Assembly: GCA_002898935.1 (NCBI GenBank)
Contig: BEII01000159.1
Location: forward strand, 1 to 5,180
Direction: 5' to 3'
DNA length: 5,180 nt
Source of the DNA: a bacterium HR32
Lineage (GTDB): Bacteria > Sysuimicrobiota > Sysuimicrobiia > Sysuimicrobiales > Sysuimicrobiaceae
Part shown: positions 1 to 4,659 of the stretch, in pieces
How positions within the stretch are numbered: the stretch's first letter is position 1
Layout: each line of letters opens with the position of its first letter
Position numbers and translations under genes: made by a program
The notes under the pieces: generated by a model
What the model saw: only the letters and a program-made list of their open reading frames with translations
The model's database searches: none
What the model was told of the DNA's origin: nothing

Positions 1-295
1 GCAGCAGGTTGAAGGTCTGGAACACGAACCCGATACGCCGGTTGCGGACTTCGCTCAGGGTGTCGTCGTCCAGGCGGCTTACATCCTGGCCTCCGAGCCG
101 GTACTCGCCGGAGGTGGGGCGGTCCAGACAGCCCACGAGGTTCAGGAGGGTAGACTTACCCGAGCCCGACGGCCCCATGATGGCCACGAACTCACCCTTT
201 CCCACCTCCAGGTCCACGCCCCGCAGCGCCCGCACCTCCACCGCCCCTATGCGATACACCTTGACCACGCCGCGCAGCTGCACCACGGGCGTCAT
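1..295 (-). CDS. ABC transporter ATP-binding protein, MacB/LolD type (5' part only)
   Basis: This is the first 98 residues of a cytoplasmic ATPase that powers an ABC exporter; the rest lies beyond the left edge. Reading the minus strand from the ATG at 295, I see a MacB/LolD-style N-terminus (V-x-L-x-G-V-x-K-x-Y), a Walker A loop GPSGSGKST at residues 41-49, the family-typical LDRPTSGEY just after it, and the Q-loop FVFQTFNLL at about 90-98. The signature motif, Walker B and H-loop would follow outside the window. The ATG overlaps the stop codon of the adaptor gene (ATGA), so translation is probably coupled; no strong Shine-Dalgarno is present. An adaptor followed by this ATPase matches MacAB/YknXYZ-type tripartite exporters, and a FtsX-like permease is expected next. 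The substrate (lipid, peptide, macrolide or other) cannot be told from this part. Confidence 0.93.
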   Translation of the reverse strand, partial: MTPVVQLRGVVKVYRIGAVEVRALRGVDLEVGKGEFVAIMGPSGSGKSTLLNLVGCLDRPTSGEYRLGGQDVSRLDDDTLSEVRNRRIGFVFQTFNLL

Positions 296-1767
296 TGCAC
301 CGACCGGACGACCACCCGCTGGCCGTCCCGCAGGCGCCCCGGCTCCGCGAGGGCGACCAGTTCTCCCTCGCGCAGACCTTCCAAGACTGCGGCGTACCGG
401 TCGTTGCGCTCGCCGGTCCGCACCCGTCGGACGCGGGCCACGCCGCCCTCCACCACGTACACCTGAGCGCCGCCGTCCTCGACCGAGACCACCGCCTCCG
501 CGGGCACCAGGAGCACCTGCGGCACCGTGCGCAGCAGCAGGTCCACGTCCACGCTGGTCCCCACCCGGAAGGGGACTGGCCGGGCCAGCTCCAGACGGAC
601 CCGGACGACGCGGGCCCCGGCCCGCACCTCCACCTGACCTCCCACACGGCTCACCCGGGCTCCGACGGCCACCCCTGGGTAGGCGTCTGCGGTCACGCGG
701 GCCCTCTGCCCCACCCGTACGCGGCCCACGTCTGCCTCGTCCACTTCCGCCACCACCCACCCGCCCGGGGCGGCGAAGGACAACACGGGAAGCGACGGCC
801 CCACGGTGGCGCCGGGCTGCACGTACACCCGGGTCGCCACCCCGTCGAAGGGAGCCCTCAGGACTGCCTGCTCGAGCCGTTCCAGAGCGGCTTGCCAAGA
901 CGCGTGGGCTGCCGCGGCACGGGCCTTGGCGGCGGCTAGGGCGGCCTGGGCCTGCTCGAGCACAGAGCGCGCGGCTTGCAGCCCCGCGAGCGCCTGCTCC
1001 ACCTGCGCGACCGCCACCTGGTGCGCGGACCGGGCCTGCGCGACCTGCGCTTCAGCCGACCGCAGCTCCTCGGGCGACGCCCCGCGCCGCAGCCCGGCGA
1101 GGAACGCCTCCGCCTGCTCTAGCCGGGCGCGCGCGGCTTCCTCCTCGGCCCTCGCCGCATCCCGCTGCGCCTGGCTCACCGCGCCGTCGCGGAGCAGCCG
1201 ATCCTGTAGCTCCGCGTTCCGCCGGGCTTGCTCCCACGCGGCCCGGGCCGCGGCCACCGCGGCTTCCGCCTGCTGGACCTCCGCGGGGCGCGCCCCCGAC
1301 CGCAGGCGGTCCAGGTTCGCCTGTGCCGCCCGCACACCAAAGAGCGCTTGTCGCACCTGCGCCCGCGCCGCCCCCCACGCAGCCCGGGCCCGTTCCACCT
1401 CTGCGGCCGCGGCCGCCACCTGGGCCGCGGCCCGCTCTGCCTCGCCGTCCGCCGCCTGAGCCGTGTGGCGCGCCTGCTCTGCCGCGGCCTCCAGCTCGCC
1501 GGCGTCCAACCGCGCGAGGGGTTCGCCGCGCCGAGCCGCGGTCCCCTCCGGGACGGTCCACACCAGGCGCCCGGGGACGGAGAACGCGAGGTCTGCGGCG
1601 CGCGATTCGAACACCCCCGTGACCGCCAGCACCACCTCCAGGTCGCCCCGCCGCACCCGTGCAGCGTCCACCGGCTGAGGCGCCCTCGGAAAGCCGATCC
1701 CCAGCGACCACAGCAGCCCGACCACCGCGGCCGCCACCACGAGCACGAGTCCCGCCATCCGGCGCAC
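292..1767 (-). CDS. HlyD/MacA-family periplasmic adaptor (membrane fusion protein)
   Basis: This is the adaptor subunit of an ABC efflux system, anchored in the membrane with its body outside the cytoplasm. From the GTG at 1767 it is 491 residues. It starts with RR and a hydrophobic anchor (about 5-25, no lipobox Cys). Next come a first lipoyl/barrel half (about 40-90), a very long Ala/Glu/Arg-rich coiled-coil hairpin (about 90-302), the second lipoyl half beginning LRAPFDGVATRVYVQPG at about 303, and beta-barrel and membrane-proximal domains to the end. The hairpin tip is near DGAVSQAQRD (194-203). The coil carries two similar segments, LRSGARPAEVQQAEAAVA (from 155) and LRRGASPEELRSAEAQVA (from 226). 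I chose GTG 1767 because GGAGG lies five bases upstream; ATG 1785 would add six residues but has no spaced ribosome site. Downstream it overlaps the ATPase gene by four bases. The family is certain; the start is less so. Confidence 0.92.
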   Translation of the reverse strand: MRRMAGLVLVVAAAVVGLLWSLGIGFPRAPQPVDAARVRRGDLEVVLAVTGVFESRAADLAFSVPGRLVWTVPEGTAARRGEPLARLDAGELEAAAEQARHTAQAADGEAERAAAQVAAAAAEVERARAAWGAARAQVRQALFGVRAAQANLDRLRSGARPAEVQQAEAAVAAARAAWEQARRNAELQDRLLRDGAVSQAQRDAARAEEEAARARLEQAEAFLAGLRRGASPEELRSAEAQVAQARSAHQVAVAQVEQALAGLQAARSVLEQAQAALAAAKARAAAAHASWQAALERLEQAVLRAPFDGVATRVYVQPGATVGPSLPVLSFAAPGGWVVAEVDEADVGRVRVGQRARVTADAYPGVAVGARVSRVGGQVEVRAGARVVRVRLELARPVPFRVGTSVDVDLLLRTVPQVLLVPAEAVVSVEDGGAQVYVVEGGVARVRRVRTGERNDRYAAVLEGLREGELVALAEPGRLRDGQRVVVRSVQ

Positions 1768-1772
1768 GTCCG

Positions 1773-1777
1773 CCTCC
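1773..1777 (-). promoter_or_regulatory. Ribosome binding site deciding the adaptor start
   Basis: GGAGG on the minus strand is followed by a five-base spacer and the GTG at 1767. It lies inside the reading frame that would be used if translation began at the upstream ATG (1785). That ATG has only TAGG directly against it. This favours the GTG start. Confidence 0.55.
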
Positions 1778-1825
1778 GGTTCCATCCTAGGCCACGCACC
1801 GCCTGAAGTCTTGCCCGCTTCGAGT

Positions 1826-2719
1826 TCAGGAAGCCAGGAGGGCACCCCAGAGCAGGTCGCTCTCACTCGCCACCACCGCCTCCAAACCGAAGAGGGCCAC
1901 GAGGGTCTCGAGGATGAGGGCGCCCGCGCAGATGACGTCCGCCCGCTCGGGCTGCAGCCCTGGAATCCGCCGGCGCAGGCCGAGGGGCATGGCGCACAGG
2001 CCGCGGGCCAGGGAGGCCACCCGTCCGGCGGACAAGACGTGCCCGTGCACGCGGTCTGGGTCGTACGGGTCAAGGCTGAGGTCCACGGCCGCGAGGGACG
2101 TGACCGTGCCGCCCACGCCCACCGCGCGGGTCGCCCCGGACAGGGAGGCTCGGTGGGGCCGCACACAGTCCAGCACCTCGCGGCGCAGGGCCTGCACCTC
2201 GACGTCCGCCGGCGGGTCGCTGTGCAGGCAGCGCTCCCGCAGGCGCACCGACCCCACGGGCACGCTCACCTTGCGCACCACCCGGTCGCCTGAACCCAGC
2301 ACCAGCTCGGTGCTCCCCCCGCCCACGTCCAGCACGAGGAGAGGGTCCGGTAGATCCCGCAGACCCGCCCGCACGCCCCGGAAGCTCAGCTCCGCTTCGG
2401 CGTCGCCGTCCAGCACCACCAGCGGGATGGGGTGCAGGTCGCGTTCCAGGGTGGAACGGTTCGAAGCCTCCCGGACCGCACTGGTGCCGACCACCACCAC
2501 TCGGTCCGCGCCGGCCTCGTGGGCGACCCGCCAGAACTCCCTTACCGCCCGCACCGTCCGTCCGATGGCCTGGGGGACCAGCACCCGGCTGCGGTCCGCG
2601 CCTTCACCCAGGCGGGTGATCTCCAACCGGCGGACCACGGGCCGGACCTCGCCCTCCAGGACGTCCGCCACCAGGAGGCGGACGGAATGGGTGCCCACGT
2701 CGATGGCGGCGCGGCGCAC
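1826..2719 (-). CDS. ppx: Ppx/GppA-family phosphatase (exopolyphosphatase-like)
   Basis: This is a 297-residue member of the ASKHA-fold Ppx/GppA family, which hydrolyses terminal phosphates of inorganic polyphosphate and/or the gamma phosphate of pppGpp in the cytoplasm. Visible motifs are the first phosphate loop AAIDVGTHSVRLLVAD (residues 4-19), TSAVREASN (79-87), the loop around the likely catalytic Glu, VLDGDAEAELSFRG (102-115, probably E108), the second phosphate loop LDVGGGSTELVLG (130-142), PVGSVRLRER (154-163), GVGGTVTSLA (201-210) and ERADVICAGALIL (258-270). It has the core domains only, like the short actinobacterial Ppx proteins, and lacks the C-terminal HD-like extension of E. 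coli Ppx. The usual SG before the catalytic Glu is DG here. The GTG start lies 10 bases after the anti-sigma stop with no clear Shine-Dalgarno, which suggests reinitiation or coupling. Family is sure; polyP versus pppGpp preference is not decidable. Confidence 0.93.
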   Translation of the reverse strand: MRRAAIDVGTHSVRLLVADVLEGEVRPVVRRLEITRLGEGADRSRVLVPQAIGRTVRAVREFWRVAHEAGADRVVVVGTSAVREASNRSTLERDLHPIPLVVLDGDAEAELSFRGVRAGLRDLPDPLLVLDVGGGSTELVLGSGDRVVRKVSVPVGSVRLRERCLHSDPPADVEVQALRREVLDCVRPHRASLSGATRAVGVGGTVTSLAAVDLSLDPYDPDRVHGHVLSAGRVASLARGLCAMPLGLRRRIPGLQPERADVICAGALILETLVALFGLEAVVASESDLLWGALLAS

Positions 2720-2729
2720 GCGCGAGGGG

Positions 2730-2966
2730 TTACTCGTCGAGGTGCGCGATCAGGCGGAACAGCCGGCGCCGGAACGTCTCCGGCACGCTCTCCCGGCAGC
2801 AGCGCCGGACGAACACCCGCAGGGCGTCCTCGAACCGGTAGTGGTCCAGACAGCCAGGGCAAGCTTCCAGGTGCGCCCGCAGCTCCGCGCACGCGCCCGC
2901 GTCCAGCTCCCCGTCCAGGAACGCCCACAGCTTCGCCTCGAACTCCCTACAGTCCAACGGACGCAC
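2730..2966 (-). CDS. rsrA: RsrA-like zinc-binding anti-sigma factor (ZAS family)
   Basis: This 78-residue cytoplasmic protein most likely binds and inhibits the sigma factor encoded just upstream, releasing it when its thiols are oxidised. The ZAS signature H-x3-C-x2-C is at H32, C36 and C39 (HLEACPGC). The N-terminal DCREFEAKLWAFLDGELD segment (5-22) and the FVRRCCRESVP segment (52-62) match Streptomyces RsrA as I recall it. C6, C26, H32, C36, C39, C56 and C57 fall exactly five residues before RsrA C11, C31, H37, C41, C44, C61 and C62. RsrA C11, C41 and C44 are the functionally key cysteines; RsrA C3 and its C-terminal tail (about 105 residues in total) have no counterpart. The gene overlaps the sigma gene by 20 bases. 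The GTG at 2966 sits directly against GGGGGAGG; a TTG three codons later has better spacing (nine bases) and would also keep C6. Confidence 0.93.
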   Translation of the reverse strand: MRPLDCREFEAKLWAFLDGELDAGACAELRAHLEACPGCLDHYRFEDALRVFVRRCCRESVPETFRRRLFRLIAHLDE

Positions 2967-3606
2967 CCTCCCCCGCGGTGGTGATCCGGTGGTGAGACCG
3001 CACGTAGTCCCAGAGCTTGCGCTGCAGGAGCCGGCGTCCGCGGAACAGCCTCGACATCACCGTGCCCACTGGGATTCCGAGGATGTCGGCGATCTCCTTG
3101 TACGAGAAGCCCTGCAGGTCCGCGAGGATCACCACGCTCCGGAAGTGGTCGGGCAGCGACTCCAGCGCCTCCCGGACCTGGTGCTCCATGACGTGCTCCA
3201 GGAGCTTCTCCGGGTCGCCGACCCCGCGGAGCTGCTCGGACTCCTGCACCTTGTTGTACAGGTAGAACTCGCCCACGTCCTCGACGTCCGTGGTCTCCGG
3301 CTCCCGCGCGGTCTTCCGGTAGCGGTCGATGTGGGCGTTCATCAGGATGCGGAACAGCCACGCCCGGGCGTTGGTCCCTTCCGTGAAGGTGTGGAAGGAC
3401 CGCCACGCCTTGAGCAGGGTCTCCTGGATCAAGTCCTCCGCGTCCGCGCGGTTGCGCGTCAGGCGCAGGGCGGCGCCGTACAGCGCATCCAGGTGCTGTC
3501 GCACCAGCGCCTCAAAGCGCGCCCGCTCCGCCTCGGCCCGCGGCGCCCCCGCGGCTGCCAGCTGCTGCTCCAACTCGACGGTGTCCTCCGCCCACGAAGT
3601 TCTCAC
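2947..3606 (-). CDS. sigR: ECF RNA polymerase sigma factor, SigR/SigH-like (ECF12 type)
   Basis: This extracytoplasmic-function sigma factor directs RNA polymerase to stress promoters. From the GTG at 3606 it has 219 residues. Sigma-2 spans about 31-100, with DAEDLIQETLLKAW (55-68) in region 2.2 and FHTFTEGTNARAWLFRILMN (71-90) leading into the -10-reading region 2.4. Sigma-4 spans about 145-200, with the helix-turn-helix GFSYKEIADILGIPVGTVMS (166-185) and FRGRRLLQRKLWDY after it. These motifs are closest to Streptomyces SigR and mycobacterial SigH, and the RsrA-like protein encoded downstream agrees. The start is uncertain. An in-frame TTG at 3642 would add 12 residues, but conserved sequence begins well after either start and neither has a good spaced Shine-Dalgarno. 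The GTG overlaps the stop of a tiny upstream frame (GTGA). SigR-type factors usually autoregulate their own operon. Confidence 0.92.
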   Translation of the reverse strand: MRTSWAEDTVELEQQLAAAGAPRAEAERARFEALVRQHLDALYGAALRLTRNRADAEDLIQETLLKAWRSFHTFTEGTNARAWLFRILMNAHIDRYRKTAREPETTDVEDVGEFYLYNKVQESEQLRGVGDPEKLLEHVMEHQVREALESLPDHFRSVVILADLQGFSYKEIADILGIPVGTVMSRLFRGRRLLQRKLWDYVRSHHRITTAGEGASVGL

Positions 3607-3647
3607 GAGTCCACAAACGAGGAACAGGGCCCTCCTGGACAACGCAT
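3603..3647 (-). other. Possible 14-codon leader ORF overlapping the sigma-factor start
   Basis: An ATG at 3647 opens a frame of 14 codons (MRCPGGPCSSFVDS) that ends in TGA at 3605-3603. Its stop overlaps the sigma-factor GTG as GTGA, a geometry typical of translational coupling. The peptide contains two cysteines. Against it, AGGG touches the ATG directly, so its own ribosome site is poor, and a frame this short can occur by chance. An alternative use of the same bases is the TTG at 3642, which extends the sigma factor in another frame. Treat as a candidate only. Confidence 0.25.
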
Positions 3648-3715
3648 CCCTGGGGCTTGTCCCCCGAAGCCCACTCGGTCGGGCACGACCCGCGTTTCCA
3701 GGAAAACCCTGTTCC
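3621..3715. repeat. Long-range 9-bp inverted repeat across the sigma leader
   Basis: On the plus strand GGAACAGGG (3621-3629) is the exact inverse complement of CCCTGTTCC (3707-3715), 77 bases apart. In a minus-strand transcript starting near 3728 both arms would be in the RNA. The downstream arm lies one base after AGGAGG (3636-3631), the strongest ribosome-site-like sequence of the leader. Pairing could therefore affect translation initiation. The arms are seen; the function is inferred. Confidence 0.4.
3653..3690 (-). other. Two short hairpins in the sigma-factor leader
   Basis: The minus-strand RNA can form GGUCG/CGACC with a four-base loop (3690-3677), then GGGCUU/AAGCCC with an eight-base loop (3672-3653). 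A competing GGGG/CCCC pairing overlaps the second hairpin. The second hairpin ends five bases before the leader ATG. No run of T follows either, so these are not intrinsic terminators. Confidence 0.4.
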
Positions 3716-3734
3716 GAACCGCTGCCCCACCGCG

Positions 3735-3763
3735 ATTATAGCACGCGCGGGGCTTCGTGTCCT
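3735..3763 (-). promoter_or_regulatory. Sigma-70-like promoter for the sigma-factor operon
   Basis: On the minus strand a perfect -10 box TATAAT (3740-3735) lies 17 bases after AGGACA (3763-3758), which matches four of six bases of TTGACA. A perfect TATAAT is rare in DNA this GC-rich. The box overlaps the rrf2 stop codon TAA. Transcription would start near 3728, giving a leader of about 86 bases to the TTG or 121 to the GTG of the sigma gene. This would be a housekeeping promoter that supplies basal sigma and anti-sigma factor. Confidence 0.55.
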
Positions 3764-4194
3764 GCGAACGGCCGGTCCGGGGTGCCGGGGACCGAGGGTA
3801 GGAGGTCCGCCAGGGTGGTGTTGCGGAGGACCTGGTCGGTGGCCTCCTTCAGTCGCAGCCAAAGGGGCCGCAGGCCACAGCCGGGCGCGTACACGCAACT
3901 CGGCTCGTCGGTGTCCACGCACTCCCACGGAGAGGTGGTGCCCTCGAGCACGAGGAACACCTCGTCGAGGCGGATCGTCTCGGGCGGCCGGGCCAGGCGG
4001 TGGCCGCCGTGTGGGCCGCGCTTGCTGGTCACGAGCCCCGCACGCCGCAGCTGCGCCAAGAGCTGGTTCAGGTATGGCTCTGGCAGCCCCTGCCTGCGGC
4101 CGATGTCGTGGGTCTGCACCGGGCCCAGGTGGCCGAACATGGCCAGATCGATGAGGGCGCGCAACCCGTACTCCGCCCGGGTCGAGAACCTCAT
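3736..4194 (-). CDS. Rrf2-family transcriptional regulator with three conserved cysteines
   Basis: This 152-residue DNA-binding regulator has the family's N-terminal MRFSTRAEYGLRALIDLA and winged-helix elements (IGRRQGLPEPYLNQLLAQLR at 31-50; GLVTSKRGPHGGHRLARP at 53-70). A linker helix carries C92, C100 and C106 (WECVDTDEPSC then APGCGLRPLW). Spacing is C-x7-C-x5-C; E. coli IscR has C-x5-C-x5-C at nearly the same positions, so an Fe-S cluster or thiol sensing is plausible. The IscR histidine ligand three residues after the last Cys is Arg here. Some Rrf2 proteins (CymR) control cysteine synthesis with a cysteine synthase as partner, and this gene shares an operon with a CysM-like enzyme. The ATG is chosen from GAGG five bases upstream and the family N-terminus, and it overlaps the mec stop (ATGA). 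Residues after about 130 look unstructured. Target genes are inferred, not seen. Confidence 0.9.
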   Translation of the reverse strand: MRFSTRAEYGLRALIDLAMFGHLGPVQTHDIGRRQGLPEPYLNQLLAQLRRAGLVTSKRGPHGGHRLARPPETIRLDEVFLVLEGTTSPWECVDTDEPSCVYAPGCGLRPLWLRLKEATDQVLRNTTLADLLPSVPGTPDRPFAGHEAPRVL

Positions 4195-4592
4195 CGCACC
4201 CTCAGCTCCAGCTCTCGGTAGCCGCCGTCTGCGATGCGGTAGGCCCGCACTTCAGGCGGCTCACTGGCCAGGGACACGATCACGTACACCGCGAAGGGGT
4301 CTGCGGCCCGTGCCACGTCCGTCCGGGAGGGGACCGCGGGCGTGGCGGGGTGCGAGTGGTAGTACCCCACCACCTCCAGCCCTTCGGCGTCCGCCTCCTG
4401 GTAGGCGCGCAGCAGCTCGTGGGGATCCATGCGGAACGTGTACGGGCTGCGGTCCGCGTTGGCCACGGGTCGTACCCGCTCCACCCGGCCGTTCCTTCCG
4501 GCCAGCACCCCGCAGCACTCGTTGGGCGCTTCGGAGCGGGCGTGCGACACCATGGCGCCCAGGTGCACTCGCTCCAGGGTCAACGTTTCCAT
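4191..4592 (-). CDS. mec: Mec-type JAMM/MPN zinc metalloprotease (CysO-cysteine peptidase-like)
   Basis: This 133-residue single-domain JAMM protein has a complete active site: E25 in APNECCGVLAG (22-32) and H79, H81, S89 and D92 in HSHPATPAVPSRTD (H-x-H-P-x6-S-x2-D). H79, H81 and D92 bind zinc, with the Glu as general base. In the pathway described for Mycobacterium tuberculosis, CysM joins a sulfur-carrier thiocarboxylate to an activated serine, and Mec then cuts the new cysteine off the carrier's C-terminus. The upstream cysM supports that role here. Standalone JAMM proteins can also act on other ThiS/MoaD-type carriers, so the exact substrate is inferred. The ATG is preceded directly by GAGGGAG; the N-terminal helix up to HARSEAPNE is typical of the family and supports this start. 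The stop overlaps the rrf2 ATG. Confidence 0.93.
   Translation of the reverse strand: METLTLERVHLGAMVSHARSEAPNECCGVLAGRNGRVERVRPVANADRSPYTFRMDPHELLRAYQEADAEGLEVVGYYHSHPATPAVPSRTDVARAADPFAVYVIVSLASEPPEVRAYRIADGGYRELELRVR
4200..4203 (-). promoter_or_regulatory. Ribosome binding site of the Rrf2 gene
   Basis: GAGG on the minus strand, five bases before the ATG at 4194, lies inside the end of mec. It fixes the start of the regulator and fits translational coupling through the ATGA overlap. Confidence 0.5.
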
Positions 4593-4602
4593 CTCCCTCG
4601 AC

Positions 4603-4629
4603 GGGGATCGGGCGTTCGCCCCGACCCCC
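4603..4629 (-). other. Strong RNA hairpin in the cysM-mec gap
   Basis: The minus-strand RNA folds as GGGGG-UC-(G bulge)-GGGCG, loop AA, CGCCC-GA-U-CCCC: about 12 pairs including one G-U, with one bulged G. No T run follows, so it is unlikely to be an intrinsic terminator. It ends a few bases before the mec ribosome site, so it could tune mec translation or stabilise an mRNA end. The 67-base gap shows no convincing promoter; TAGTAT near its start lacks a -35 partner. Confidence 0.4.
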
Positions 4630-4659
4630 TCCCCAGCATACTACAGACCGGTGACCCGC

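Noticed and set aside
9..1622. 537-codon open frame on the plus strand antisense to the adaptor gene
   Set aside because: The product is low-complexity Pro/Arg/Ala, as expected from the antisense of a GC-rich coiled-coil gene, and shows no domain. The minus-strand adaptor explains the region.
292..2166. Extension of the adaptor gene upstream to 2166 (624 residues)
   Set aside because: The extra N-terminus would overlap ppx in another frame and looks like translated shadow. The membrane anchor and ribosome site place the start at 1767 or 1785.
3616..3651. SigR-type autoregulatory promoter GGGAT...GTT before GTG 3606
   Set aside because: GGGAT is one mismatch from the GGGAA core and the spacing to GTT is about 20 bases instead of 18-19. 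It is too weak to annotate, although autoregulation is expected for the family.
3707..3735. Intrinsic terminator between rrf2 and the sigma gene
   Set aside because: The short GTTC/GAAC element before a TTTT has a one-base loop and cannot form a stable hairpin. No other stem followed by a T run is present.
4636..4651. Promoter for mec around TAGTAT in the cysM-mec gap
   Set aside because: The -10-like box matches four of six bases and no acceptable -35 element lies 16-18 bases upstream. Read-through from cysM is simpler.
3329..4654. 441-codon open frame on the plus strand across sigma, rrf2 and mec
   Set aside because: It runs antisense to three well-recognised genes and has no family motif. 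Long stop-free antisense frames are common at this GC content.
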